A stretch of 64,000 bases of DNA from Rhizaria sp. SCN 62-66 (GCA_001724265.1 MEDY01000123.1:1-64000); one strand, 5' to 3'; positions 35,401-46,305 are shown, numbered from the stretch's first letter. Numbers and translations: made by a program. The notes: generated by a model not told the origin, from the sequence alone.

Positions 35401-36009
35401 GGCTACAACGGGCCCGCCGCAGTGATCCACCGCGAGAATCTCGCGCTCTTCCCCGCGGCCTACTCTTACAAGGCCGACCCCAACAGCGCGGCCGCTGTGC
35501 GCGCGCCGGGCGGGCTGGCGCAGGGCCGCACGCGCGCCGGCTCCAGCTCCGCCACCCATGCGAGCGCGGGCGCGGGCGAGGAGCGCGGCAAGCGCAGTCT
35601 GCGCTTCAACCTGCCCCACGACGTCACGGGCGGCCACCACAGCGGCGCAGACAGCGACTCGGACGCCTCGCACGGCCACCACCACGGGAGTGGCGCGGCT
35701 CGCCGCGGCAGCAATAGCTGCGGCGACAACAACCCCTGCGTGAACACGGGCGCCGGCGCTGACGGTGCAAACGGCTCGGGCGTCGAGTGCTGCGAGGACA
35801 TCGTGAGCCCCGTGAGCGTTGACGCGGCCTCCCCCGTCGTTACCGTTACCGCGGCCGACAGCGCCGTGTCTGGCGGCAACGGCAGCGCCGGCGCGGGCGC
35901 GGGCATCGGCGGCGAGGTTGACGCACCGTTCCTGCGCTCGCTGGCCGGCGGCGTCGAGGTGCTGATGCGGCCCGACTCGCGCATGTCCAACGCCAGCAGT
36001 TCGCAGTGA
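32431..36009 (+). CDS. Glutamate 5-kinase with PUA domain and long Ala-rich N-terminus
   Basis: Single exon, 1,192 residues, TGA stop. The enzyme starts about residue 640 (LVVFKIGSSSI) with the amino-acid-kinase fold: TSGAVSVGCQRLGL, KQAVAAVGQGRLMRLYDDLF, VNENDTVAVQELRFGDNDTL, LLTDVDALYT and GTGGMATKLQAA are canonical glutamate 5-kinase motifs. A C-terminal PUA domain follows (about 905-1005: WIAIGLAP, GNVTIDDGAIEGVVKKRSLF). It phosphorylates glutamate in the first step of proline synthesis. There is no fused glutamyl-phosphate reductase, so it is the stand-alone type as in bacteria and yeast Pro1, unlike the plant and animal P5CS fusion. About 640 N-terminal residues are Ala/Ser/His/Gly/Gln-rich and unrelated to the enzyme; about 180 low-complexity residues follow it. 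The start at 32431 marks the change from AT-rich leader to coding composition. Confidence 0.93.
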   Translation: MSSSSKDTAPDPTQPAAVPTVAPSASASLSAAPAAHLASGESVKSMRRSSSQQNIAGGGNSGGKASASTSAVPSRTGSPHLNNSTSGGHSGGSGHHGGSHGASTLVREVAVRPLGLEVGKTVPTAHFEYTFKSDRRHAQQQQRDSLQQQHEAQLHLAAEHAQSQAQAQAAAAAAAAHAHALAIARRVAGSTPPPTHSHAHAHGFSSGRGTPPLPPSVTGLALSAAAGATTAVLSGARAATPPHSPTVPTAADPDVIAAAAAAAGGDAGGLGAAAAPEEVAAAAAMFANAAAAAAAAAAAAASPALSYRSGSAGTAPALHVPGHGHGGHGYSHSHGYSQGFSFNTAGMSNSNSVSGNGVLPGSSSSCGLTVPTVLRSPVPLPSSTAAAAALAAAAAASGSAPSAAYDAVAAAVAAAVADAADANSGKTASGAASCSAGPATAGAAGAGHGSGTVDTAVLVQALMRTLAQQGLLSPPSGGAPGAAGVGGSDGGALHMLPTCSTPGLPDATGNAVAAAAASAAAAAAVAAHTAGAAGVGAAAPSLPPLPRTATPTPSSPSVAPGTPPSSGYSAAHAAAAAAQSGVAAAATGSASSQPAAPAAAAAAAAAAAASSSVAGAAGNASAAAAAAAAAASAAAAAASRRPLVVFKIGSSSISNSEGRLSLNLLSSFVEMVCDMRRDGYDVVIITSGAVSVGCQRLGLRERPKHVVTKQAVAAVGQGRLMRLYDDLFSLLGQPIAQLLLSRENLAQEHHYLNALNTFRELLRMGIVPVVNENDTVAVQELRFGDNDTLSALVAAIVQANWLFLLTDVDALYTANPRTDPSARAVRVVPDVNALSVDTGDGGALSGKWGTGGMATKLQAASIATAAGVRTAVCSTERLGDIKRMLAGHTDVGTQFVPAPVVLSGRKKWIAIGLAPVGNVTIDDGAIEGVVKKRSLFAAGICTVVGKFPANSAVRILARNGAEIGRGLTLYSSRELNLIKGLHSDSYAQRLGYNGPAAVIHRENLALFPAAYSYKADPNSAAAVRAPGGLAQGRTRAGSSSATHASAGAGEERGKRSLRFNLPHDVTGGHHSGADSDSDASHGHHHGSGAARRGSNSCGDNNPCVNTGAGADGANGSGVECCEDIVSPVSVDAASPVVTVTAADSAVSGGNGSAGAGAGIGGEVDAPFLRSLAGGVEVLMRPDSRMSNASSSQ

Positions 36010-36691
36010 GCGGGCAGCCATTCGCGTGAGGACGTGCCACTATGAGTCGCATCGCACTCGCGCACGTTTCGTACCAGTACTATTTTGTTCGCCGTGTTGT
36101 GCGTTATTTTGGTGTGCAACGTTTGATGGACCTTTGTTTACGAAAAAACGTACATTTTGTATCGACTGTACATATCTGCTTTCACAATGACTACCGTTTC
36201 CTTCTTTTATCACATGATTATCTTCACACAAACATCTGTTTTGTTTCTCTTCCCGAAGTTCACTCAGGCCCGATCTTTCATACACAATTAACCTCGGTCA
36301 CATTCATAGTTATCTGCATCGCCCTGCAATGTCTGACTTTGATCGTTTAATCAGTGACACAAGCATGTCTGCACATACAACCTGTTATGCTCGGGTTGCG
36401 AGGTTACTTTGGAACTTAATCAGTGCGCGTGCCCATGACTCACCATGGTTACAGCATCGACGAATGATGCTCGTAGTTACAAAGGCTGCGTTGTTAGAGT
36501 ATCAATATACAGAAACGACTTATTGTCGTGTTGTGAGACGGTAGTTCTTGGTCTACTTGATAGCGTGAATGCAGCGAGGTTGGATGAAATGCTGGTGTCC
36601 AGGTTGCTTTGCGCTTGGCGGTGACGTGGCCCTTGATAGCGCCGCCGCGTTTGCACTGACTGATCTTTAAGTCATTCACGTTCACCAGTAA
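36010..36691. other. Intergenic, convergent 3' ends
   Basis: 682 AT-rich bases between the glutamate kinase stop and the AlkB-like stop. Only short AT-rich open frames; nothing recognised. Confidence 0.6.
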
Positions 36692-39600
36692 TTATTCCTT
36701 TGTTGTTGCTGATGCCGTAGATGTCACAGTCGCCTTTGCGTAGGCAGCAGCATCTCGTTCCAAGATGTTGTACTTGTGTACACGGTCATTTTTGTCTTCC
36801 TTGGACCCCGCGATGACAATGCGACGGCCCGGGAGCAGCGACCGCAGCGTCAGCGACAGACGGCGATAATCTGGATGCAGACTCACCTCACCGCGCGTCA
36901 GCTTTTTGATTCCGTGTCTACGAAGTGTCCGACAAAAACGAACGCGAGAAACGTGAAAATACAATTTCGGGAGTACAATACGAAATATTGCATGGAAAAA
37001 TTATGTCATGTGATTGAACGTACCGGTAGAGATATCGTGCATCTCCAGCAAGCACATACAGAGAGCCTGCCGCGACAGGTACCGTGACTGTATGAGCGTT
37101 GTAGCAACACTTGTTGACCAGTGCCACACTAGGCGCCAGCGGCTCTGTAATCAGCGCCTCAAGTTCATCCTTCAGCGTCATAAAGATGTCCGCATGGCCG
37201 TGACTCTGATTTCCTTCACGAGCAGACTCAAGCGAGCCCACCGCGGCAACGGCTGCGGCGCTGGCGGCCTGGACCGTCTTTTCCGCGTCGCCCTAGCTCT
37301 TTTTCGTGCGCTCACCGTCCTTGAGCACCACGGCCGCAGTGCGCAGTGCGCCGGTCTCGTTCATCTTGGCCACAATGCGTGCGCGCAGACGCTGCCGCGC
37401 AGTGTCAAAGACGGCTGTCACGGCGCGCTGGCGCTCATCGCGCGCGCAGCGGCAGAAACGAGCCAGCGGCAGCGGGCCGGGGGTCTCCGCCCACAGAGAC
37501 GCGTCCTCGAGGTCAATGACAGCGGGTGTCTTAGCTGCTGCGGTCGGCGAATGTAGCTTAGCGCCGGATGGTGCGTGTGACTGTGCGCAAGAAGATGAGT
37601 CGGGGCAAGAATTACAGCTCCGGCCACATGCACCATCATCAGAATCCTTTGTTGAAGACATGTTCAACTCCTTGAGACGAGCAAGCTCGCGAGGACCGTA
37701 CGTAAGCTCTTGCCAGCGTTCAGCCCGCGTACTATCCAAGTCTGAATCATGAGCTGATGCACTCGTAGAGCTGCTGTTTGTCACAGTTGTAGAACTATTG
37801 TAAAACATAGACGTCATACCTTCTGACAAGTTTGTGAAGTCGACAATATCGTCACCACCAGCTAAGGCGCGGCCAAGCTTCGAGAACTCACGCGTTGAGC
37901 ACGAGTATGACGACGCGTGCGAGACTAGCTGTGCATTGTTTGCGGTATCGTTACTCTCGCATTTATGTTGGTTGTCGTATTGAAGAATCGCAGCGGCAAC
38001 AGCGTCGACGCCCACGGTGTCCGCGAGCGTCATCGGCCGCGGCGTGAGCTCCGCCACGTCGCCCAGCGCCCATTCATGCACGCCGCGCGCCCACTCCGCG
38101 GCTACGGCGGCGTCGACTGCGGACAGCGCCACGCGCGGCGTCACGCCCGCGGCCGCGGCGGCGCGCAGCACCGCGCCGTCAGCCTCCGCAGCGGTTCCGC
38201 CGCTGACGCCCGCGGCGAGCCCGTACGCGTCTGCCACCGAGGCGGCGAACGCGCGCTCCGCCTGCGCGCTCGACTCGGACAGGGCTGGTTTGCTGCCGTC
38301 CGCGCCCGGCGCCTCTATCGTGGCCTGGGCTTCGGTCGCAGCGGCAGCAGCCTCGGCCGCGGCGCGGAGCTGGCGCCGAACCTCACGCGCCTGCGCGCGC
38401 GCGGCGTTGCGGTTCAGCGCCTGCGCGCGCGCAGCGTTGCGGTTCAGCGCCTGCGCCGCGTCGGGCGGGGGCACCGCGCCAAGCCGCACCGCCAGCGACT
38501 CGGCAGCAGTCGCAGTCGCCGTCGCCGCGGCAGCATGCGCCGTCACCGCAATACCGGCCACCAGTTCAGCAGTGCAGTCACTGCTCGTGCTCCGATTTGC
38601 TTCGGCGTTGCTTTCTGCGATGACCGTTGGCGGGATCGACAAGTCGGCCGCCTTGGCGACGGCGACGGCGTCCACTGAGGCCTTGAGCTCTGCGCGCACA
38701 AGCTCGCGGAGGTCAAACCCGGGCGGCGCGCCCTGCGCCATGCGCCGCCGCGCCGTCTCCGCGCCCATGCACAGCGGCAGCGTGAGCGTGAGCGAGCAGT
38801 CGCCCGCGAGCGACACGCCCAGCACGAGCGGCCCGAAGGCCAGCGCGTCGTCGTAGTGCGTCCCAATGTTCTGCTGCGCCGTGTACTCATTTGCCAGCAC
38901 CTGCAGCGGGAACGACGTCGAGAGCCGCGGCGGTGACGGGGGCCGCGACATCAGCGGGGCCGCGCCGGGCAGGGCGTCCCGGTCGCGGCCGCGGGCGGGC
39001 GAGGGGGTCCGCTCGCTGGTGACAATGGTGTTCGCAGCAAAGCTCGTTGCAGTTTCCACCGTGTGATTGTGTGCTGGGTCGCTGAATGGCCCAGTACGGC
39101 TGCTTGAGACAGGCTCGTACACAGTGATTTTTGACTAGGAGACTGCGCGCGAGTGTTGCGACCAGTCACCCTCAGCGCCAACAACGACAGCTGCAGCATA
39201 GTTGCTGAGTGCGCTGTCGTTAATGTCACTGGTACTGCTAGCGTTGCCTCTGTGGGGCAGTGAGAGCCTGCGGTGGCGGCGAACCTTTGCTAGTCGCGGC
39301 CGTCCACTACCGTCATTCCGCGTGTTCACCTTTTCATCGTCGACGTTGCCCGCCATAGGATTCACCGAGTCACTATCAGGGTCGGCAACAATCCCATTAT
39401 CGGAGTGGCCATCGCCAGTGTTGTTGTCGCCTCTCGCACTCGCCACGGTGACCGAGTCGACGCGCGCGTACTCGGCCATCACGTCAGTGCGGTCCGCGGG
39501 CTCGAAGGCGCCCGCGGCTAGCGCGCGGTCCACGAGCCACTGCAGCGGCGCCAGAGGGAACGCGGCGTGGTTGCGGGGAGAAGCCGCCGAGGCCGCATCT

Positions 39601-40043
39601 CTCGTGGAAGTCATATGCACCTTGCGATCGCCTATTGTGGTGTTTGTGTTAGTCGTATTGGCACTGTGCACATTGTCAGAAGGGTTCATGCTCGGTGAAA
39701 TGATGGCCGCCGCACCCTCAAGCGGTTGGAGAGTCGACCGCGGGCACTGCGGCGTGTGGTAGTACACCTGTCCGTAGAATTGCTGCCGCCGGTGAATCAG
39801 CCGCTGGTACGGGCGCGCGTCCAGCGCAGCCACTGTCGCGGCCTGCTCAGAAAGCGAGAGGAAGTCGGGCAAGTACAGCAGACCAGTCGGCAGCGCGAAC
39901 GGTGGCGGCATAGGCACGGGGTGCGGGTTGGGAAACACGCGAAACGCAGGGGCATCCACCATCGGCTGTGCATCGCTGCTAACAGCCGCCGCGACTGTTT
40001 CATGAGCGTCGGGCGCAGTGTCGACAGCCGCAGCAGAAGACAT
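36692..40043 (-). CDS. AlkB-like 2OG-Fe(II) dioxygenase with two in-frame TAGs
   Basis: Exons 40043-37024 and 36917-36692; 106-nt intron (GTACGT...TAG, phase 2); 1,081 residues; stop TAA. AlkB features in order: GLLYLPDFLSLSEQAATVAA (near residue 50), YQRLIHRRQQFYGQVYY, FPLAPLQWLVDRAL, NEYTAQQNIGTHYDDALAFG with iron ligands H396-x-D398, VLGVSLAGDCSLTL, then VPVAAGSLYVLAGDARYLYR joined by splicing to HGIKKL (third iron ligand H1008), and YRRLSLTLR for 2-oxoglutarate (R1026, R1032). All catalytic residues are present. AlkB enzymes oxidatively demethylate nucleic acids or proteins. TAG occurs at codons 303 (39135-39137) and 917 (37293-37295). If either were a stop, the iron site would be incomplete. 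About 610 residues separate D398 from H1008, most of it low-complexity, against about 55-60 in typical AlkB. Subfamily not resolved. Confidence 0.83.
38391..38450 (-). repeat. 30-bp tandem repeat, two units
   Basis: Two copies of a 30-bp unit with one mismatch encode ALNRNAARAQ twice inside the large insertion of the AlkB-like protein. It shows recent slippage-type growth of the insertion. Confidence 0.88.
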
Positions 40044-40700
40044 GCTACGAATGCTGCGGGTCGGGGTTTGAGGGATAAGAGTAGGAGTCTTGCGGGGCGT
40101 GTGGTGTGCTTGTATAGTTATATGGCGGTTAATCAAACGAGCACAACTTGCGAGCATCCATGAGCTGCAGTCGCATGGACAAGTAAACCCACGTGGGCAG
40201 AAATGAGTTGGTAGGGGCGGGAAGAATTGATGTGAGATAAATGCACTGTCGCATCTTGCAAAGGTATAATAAAAGGAACACATAGAAAACCACGCACAAA
40301 TACGCAACAATACATTTTTAAGAAATGAATACGATTATTTGCGTCGCAATAGACTATACAAGTTAGTCGCTAAGTGTGCCATGCTGGGGCTTGGCTGTTC
40401 CCAGTGGTTCGCAAAAAAGTTGGACGGATGGATCACGTCAGGAAGCCCGAAATTAACATGCTAGATCTCATTGCAGACAGTTTAATTTTAACTGCAAAGT
40501 GATCAGCGTAAATGTATATCAGATAAAAAATGCACAATTTTAAACGATGTCTTACTGAACTGAATGGAACCTTGTCAATTCAAACTGCTACAAAGTACTC
40601 CCAACCCGCAGTCGGCCTCTTCCGCGCCATCACACATCCTGTGGACCACCAGTTTTCACACCCAGTCTCTGCTGCCACGAACGCAGCCCGCGGATTCTCG
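40044..40700. other. Divergent promoter region
   Basis: 657 bases between the AlkB-like start (minus) and the chosen TAF5 start (plus). The TAF5 frame is open from an ATG at 40530, so part of 40530-40700 could be N-terminal coding; composition there is intermediate. Confidence 0.5.
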
Positions 40701-43700
40701 ATGAGCGCGCATGCCTACTCGGCCTCTTCGAGCGGCGACTTGTCTGCTTCCTCGTCTGGAGTGAGCGTCCCCATGGTGACGTACCCAGCGTCGTACAGCA
40801 GCGACGTCCTGGACTCCGTCGCGTCCAATTATCTCGTCGCACGCGGCTACAATGAGGCCGCTGCGCTGCAGTCTGCCATTGCCTAGCGCCGCATGCACCC
40901 GCCTGCGTCTGACTCGAACTTCATCGCTGAGCCCCCCGTTTTGTCCAGCATGGGTCTGCTCAACTCAACTGTCCAAGACGTCACACCAATCCTCTCCACC
41001 GATAGCAGTAGCAGCGGCAGCAATACAGGAGCCAATCTCGGCTCACTTTCCACGGACGCAAATTCTCTGTTCCCCGCACCCGTGGCGTCCGTCGCCTCCG
41101 ACCTGGACTCGACAAGCACGTACTCGCTGGCCGTCTGCAACCGCGAGTTCTCGCTGCTCTCGCAGTACATCGCGCAGCTCCCCGCCGCTAGTGCCGTGCA
41201 GTGCGAGCTCGCCACGCTGCGCTTTCCGCTCTTCGCGTCGTTCATTATCAACATGGTGCGCTGCGGGAACGTGCACGCGGCGGGCGCGTTCTTCCAGACG
41301 TACTGCCCCGACTTCGCCGAGTCGCACCACACGCAGATCAACCATCTCAAGGAGATCCACGGCGCGCAGTCGCTGCTGACGAACGACTTCACCAGAGCCT
41401 GGCTGCGCGAGAAGCAGCCGCTCGCGCTGTCGCCCGCGGCCTGGGGCGACTGCTTTGCTTTCTTGGTCGCCAACGGACTCGTGCTCTCTCTGCGCGTGTG
41501 CGTCGAGCGCCTCAGTCTTATCACCGCGGCCTCCTCTGCGCCCGCTGACGTCGAGGCCGCCGCGCGCTACGCCGTGTACCTGGCCGACGCGCAGGCCAAG
41601 ATTGCGCGCGACATTGTCGTCGGCGCACTTCCGGGCGGCTCCGAGGCGCTGCCGCGCCTGGCCGTCACGGCCCCGGGCAGCAGCGCCGCGCCCATGCTGC
41701 GTTCCGTCGCGGGCGCCGCGGCCCAGCACGCCGCGGGCGCCAAGCCTGCCGCGCCGACGCTCCCCTCGGTCGCCGTAGCCGAGGCGAGGCTCTTCGACGT
41801 GGTCACCTACGCCGCCTCGCAGGCCAAGAACACCGAGCTCCTGCTGGGCCCGCTCGCGGACCGCGCGGCGTCTGTGATCCGCGCCACGCAGGTCGCGCGC
41901 GCCGCGCACACGCGCCTCATGTTGCAGGCCGTTGCCAGCGCCAGCGCCGGCGCGGGCGCGGGCGCGGGCGCGGGCAGCGGCGCGGGTGAGGCGATGACGG
42001 ACGAGGCCGCGCCCGCCAACCACTCGACCGCGACTGCGAGCCCCGCCGCGGGCAACGCGAGTGCGGCGGCCCTGGCGCTGCCGCTTCGCGAGGAATCGGC
42101 TGCCGCAGTCATCGCGCACTCACAAGTACGTTGGATGTAATGATGCATGCTATATCAAGTCGAATCTTTATTTTTCATTCAGTGATCACACTCTTTATCT
42201 TACGCATTATATTTTGTCTTTGTTTATTCGTCAATTTTTTTCATCCCTAGGGCCTCGTCTCGACCCTGACCATGGAGCGCGACGTCACGATCGGCCCCGA
42301 GGAGCTCCGCACCGCTGCGCTGCAGCCGAGCCACCACGCGCTGACTCCCGGCAACATAGAGCTGTTGAACAACTGCCGGCGCACGCTCATGCCGGCGCAG
42401 GCTGCCGATGTGCCGCTGCCCGCGCAGGCGCACGACGCCTCGCTGCGCCGCACCGTGAACCTCCTCAACGCGGACGCGTTCAAGCCCGCGGCGGGCGTGG
42501 GGCTCGGCCCCGGTGTCGGCGGCGCGCCCGCGGCCGCCTTGGCCGCCAGGGTCACCGAGAGCCGCAACGCAGCTGTCGCGGCCGCGCGCGCCTCCCAAGC
42601 GGCCGCAAGTACGAGCAGCGCGAGCTCCAGCGCAAGCACGAGCGCGGCTGCGAATGTGACTGCGGGCGCGAGCGGTGACAGCGTCGCCAAGGCTGCGGCG
42701 ACCCGCGCCGCGGCCGAGGCCGTGTGCGCGGCGGCCGCTTACGACACCAGCGCGCACGTGAACCACCTGCCGTCGGCGGTGATGTACTCGCTGGTCAACG
42801 CGCGCAATGAGCTCTGCGCGACAGCCGTGAGCGGCGACTGCGCGCTCGTCGCCGCGGGCATGCAGGACTCGACCGTGAGCGTTTGGAACCTCAACCCGTC
42901 GCAGTCCGCGGTTGCCAGTGCGACGAACAGCAACACGGCGAGCAAGAGCCGGATCACGCGGCTTGTGGGCCACTCGGGGCCCGTCACCGCGCTGTCGCTA
43001 CAGATCGCGCACGGCAGCGGCAGCTACAGCAACAGCGACGCCTTCCTCTCGCTCCTCACCCCGCAGCAGCAGAAACAGCAACAACAGCAGCAGCAGCCGG
43101 CGCAGAGCGGCGCACAGTGCCAGGACTACGGGCTCCTGCTCTCGGGCTCGGTCGACGGCACGGCCAAGGCCTGGCACCTTGGCTCCGACGCGGCCGTGGG
43201 CACGTACCGCGAACACACGGGGCCCGTGCTCTCGGTCACCGCGGCGCCCATGGGCTACTACATCGCCACCGGCTCCCACGACTCGACCGCGATGCTCTGG
43301 GCCACCGAGCGGCCCTCCGCGGGCACAGGCGCGCACACGCTGGGGCTGGACGCCCCGGCCGTGGCCAACGGCGGCGAGGGCGGGCTCGGCGGCGCGCTGC
43401 GCATCTTCTGCGGCCACACCAGCGCCGTGCGCGCGACATGCTTCCACCCCAACACGCGCTATCTGGCTACGGGCTCGGACGACGCCACCGTGCGCCTCTG
43501 GTCGCTCGCCTCGGGCGGCACGGCGCGCGTGTTCCTACAGCCCGCGAGCGTGGTTAACTCGTCGCTCATGTACGGCGACACACTGGCTGAAAACAACCAG
43601 CAGGGGCTGCTCGCAGAGCGCCTCACCGCCTTCGGGGCCTTCGGCTCCAACACGGCCGGCTCGGCAGACGTTGCGCCCGTGCGCGCGCGGTCCGCGCTGC

Positions 43701-44428
43701 TGCGCACTGCGCTGGGGCCCTCGCTGCAGCACAACGCACACGGCGCCTTCACACACGGCGGGCTCGGCCACGCGTCCGGGCTCAGCGTGGGCGTCGGCGC
43801 GCAGTACGGGGCCGGACTGGCGGGCGCTGCGGTGCGCACGGTGGCCATCAGCCCTGACGGGACGCTGCTCGCGGGCGGCACGCAGGACGGCGCCGTGGTC
43901 GTCTGGGATCTGGCCTCTGCGCGCGTGCTCTGGGCCGTGCCCGGCCGCGCGGGGCTCTACTCCGCCGCCGCGTACGGACTGCCCAGCGACGCGCTCCCCG
44001 CCTGGAGCGGCGGCGCCGGGGCTGGTAGCAACAGCGGCAGCATGAACGGCATCAGCAGCGGCTCTGGTGCGCTGGCGCGCGCGAGCGTGAGTGCGGGTAC
44101 GGGCCACACGGGCGCCGTGACGTCGCTGAGCTTCTCGCTCGACGGCAACCTGCTCGCGTCGTCCTCGCTCGACGGCACCGTCAAGCTGTGGCGCGTCAAC
44201 GGCGCCTCGGCCTTCCTAGGCGCTGCTGACACGCAGCCCGGCGAGGCCGTGCCGTGGGCGCACCTGGCGCGTACGCCACTGGGCGAGAACATTGACGTCC
44301 TGGACAAGCACCTGGCACAGACGCTCTACACGAAGCAGACGCCCGTGTGGACCACGCAGTTTAGTGACAGGAACCTGCTCACCAACGTCGGCGTCTTCCG
44401 CAGGCCGCAGTCCATTCTTGGCGAGTAA
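40701..44428 (+). CDS. TAF5: TFIID/SAGA subunit TAF5 with one in-frame TAG
   Basis: Exons 40701-42125 and 42251-44428; 125-nt intron (GTACGT...TAG, phase 0); about 1,200 residues; stop TAA. Residues 34-61 form a LisH-like motif (DVLDSVASNYLVARGYNEAA). Residues about 145-270 match the TAF5 NTD2 fold (RFPLFASFIINMVRCG, AGAFFQTYCPDF, AWLREKQPLALS). The last 500 residues are WD40 repeats (GHSGPVTALSL, SGSVDGTAKAWHL, GHTSAVRATCFHP, TGSDDATVRLWSL, SSSLDGTVKLWRV). LisH, NTD2 and WD40 in that order identify TAF5, the scaffold of TFIID that pairs with TAF6-TAF9. In-frame TAG is codon 62 (40884-40886), right after the LisH helices and 65 residues before NTD2. Ala-rich insertions lie around 330-460 and within the propeller. 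An earlier in-frame ATG exists at 40530. Confidence 0.9.
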
Positions 44429-44633
44429 AGCGTTTCTTGCGACGTCTCGTTTGCACAAGTTTTGTGCCCTTTACTACATAGGCGATTCAAGTTAAACATC
44501 TATTATTGAGTTTATTATTCTTACAAGTCAGATATACAATACATCTTTCTACCTTGATATGTTATCCTTAACAACAAAACATCGGTGTGCTGTCATTTTT
44601 GTCTGTCAAAGTCGTTCCTTGTTCACAACGCCT

Positions 44634-45956
44634 TTAGTACTCGTTGGCGCCCTCTGCACCGCCAGCGTCACCCTCGCCGCCGTCGACGGTGCCCGCGGCC
44701 CGCGCCTGGACCATTCGCTCGAGCGCCTCGCGCACGACCTCGGGCGAGAACTCGGCCGTCTGCTTCTTCCACGAGTAGCACACCTCCTCCAGCTTTGACA
44801 GCGAGTCCTTGAGCGTCTGCGTCTTGCCCTCGGTGTCCTTGCGGCGCAGCTGCAGCGCGTCGCTGTGAAGCGCCACGGCGCCGCCCAGGTGCAGTGACAG
44901 CGCCGCGATGAAGGTCGCGATCTGCGCCGCGAACGCGGGCGACCGCGGGGCGACGGTGAGTCCGAAGCGCATGAGCTCGCCGGTGAGGTCGAACAGGCCT
45001 AGGAGGTAGTCCGCGGGGGGAATCGGCAGCACGGGGGTCACCACGGCCGGCATGGCAAAGGCGGCAGTAGTGGCGATGGCAGTCTTATTGCTGTCGTTGC
45101 TGTTGCTGTTTCTGTTGCTGTTGCTGGGGAAAATGGCGCTGGGAACAGGGCCGTCCAGCATCAGCTGTGCAAGGTTCTCCGCCGTGCCAGCGGCGGCCAT
45201 TGTGCCGTCCTCAGTCTCGCCGGCGACACCGCTGGAGCTCGTAGCGGCAGCGGCCTTGGCCTCGGCGGCGGCCTCTGCCTCTGCCTCTGCCTTAGCGGCG
45301 GCGGCTTCTGCCTCAGCCTCGGCGGCGGCGGCCTGCTGGTTAGCCGCGGTCTCCTCCTCGTCGAGCGCGGCAAAGTCCTCGGCAATGGCGGCTGCGATGT
45401 GCTCCTGCTCGCACAGGGCGTGGTGCTTGAGGAAGTGGTAAAACGTGAAGGCCTCGACGTACTCCTGCAGGCAGAAGTTGAAGCGCTTGTAAAACTCCCA
45501 GTACAGCGGCAGCAGCGGCTTGTCCTCGGCCGCGGCCGCGCGCGCGGCGATGGTGGCCGTGGTCGAGGCGGGCGCAAGATCGCTGTAGGTGCGCGCAAGC
45601 AGCTTCGTGAGGTCGCGCATCTGCGCGTGCACGTTGCGGATCTCACTGCGCGCGCCGGTCAGGAACGTCGCGTCGTCAGTGGTCAGTGACATGCGCTGCA
45701 GCAGCGAGATAACGCGCTTGCTGGCGGCTGTGATGTCACGCGAGAGCTTGTAGACTTCCTCGCGCGTCGCGTTGACGGCGTCGAACTCGAGCGCGAAAGC
45801 CTCGAACGTAGCCGTGAACTGCGTGCGCGGCAGCGCGGGCACCACAGCACCGCCGTTGCCGCCAGAGCGGGCGCCGCCGCGGCCACCCGTGAAAGAACGC
45901 TTGTTGCCACCGCCGCCACGGGCGCCACCGCCACCGCGGCCACCACGAGCAGACAT
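44634..45956 (-). CDS. TSNAX: Translin-associated factor X (TRAX)
   Basis: Single exon, 440 residues, TAA stop, convergent with TAF5 (205-base gap). An RGG-rich N-terminus (1-38) precedes the translin fold: FEAFALEFDAVNATREEVYK, LSRDITAASKRVISLLQRM, FCLQEYVEAFTFYHFL, and PADYLLGLFDLTGELMRFGL. The acidic residues that make TRAX the nuclease subunit of C3PO are kept: E165 and E168 in LQEYVEA, D323 and E327 in FDLTGELMR. With translin, TRAX forms an octameric endoribonuclease that acts on small-RNA passenger strands and pre-tRNA in other eukaryotes. An Ala/Glu then Asn/Ser insertion of about 110 residues (200-310) separates the two catalytic halves. An RGG box is not usual in TRAX and may add RNA binding. 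Translin is not in the window. Confidence 0.92.
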   Translation of the reverse strand: MSARGGRGGGGARGGGGNKRSFTGGRGGARSGGNGGAVVPALPRTQFTATFEAFALEFDAVNATREEVYKLSRDITAASKRVISLLQRMSLTTDDATFLTGARSEIRNVHAQMRDLTKLLARTYSDLAPASTTATIAARAAAAEDKPLLPLYWEFYKRFNFCLQEYVEAFTFYHFLKHHALCEQEHIAAAIAEDFAALDEEETAANQQAAAAEAEAEAAAAKAEAEAEAAAEAKAAAATSSSGVAGETEDGTMAAAGTAENLAQLMLDGPVPSAIFPSNSNRNSNSNDSNKTAIATTAAFAMPAVVTPVLPIPPADYLLGLFDLTGELMRFGLTVAPRSPAFAAQIATFIAALSLHLGGAVALHSDALQLRRKDTEGKTQTLKDSLSKLEEVCYSWKKQTAEFSPEVVREALERMVQARAAGTVDGGEGDAGGAEGANEY

Positions 45957-46305
45957 GAAGTAGGTTGAGGAGCTTTAAGCCGAAAGACGAGTTGTTCAGA
46001 TCAAGGGTTATGCGCTAACAAGGCTGAAACCGAAGAGACGAACACTACAGATAAAGCAAAATAGAAAACATAGTAGACATGACATTTTGAGTATTATACT
46101 ATACATGTGCCCCTATTTGTCGGACTTGACGCACTCTATTTCATACTTCTTTACAACGTCCTCCGCACATGACTCACGGCTTGGCTCATCCCACCACATA
46201 TCATTATTTTCATCTGTCTCTTCATAGTCTGGTACGAGTGCAGGGTATATCCAAAATATACGATATACCGACGCTTTAGGTACTCAACCGGTTTGTTTTC
46301 GCACG
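45957..46305. other. Divergent promoter region
   Basis: 349 AT-rich bases between the TRAX start (minus) and the glycosyltransferase start (plus); no gene recognised. Confidence 0.55.

Noticed and set aside
32632-36021. 1,129-codon minus-strand open frame opposite glutamate kinase
   Set aside because: It is the antisense shadow of a GC-rich gene; the plus strand has a full enzyme and the minus frame has no motif.
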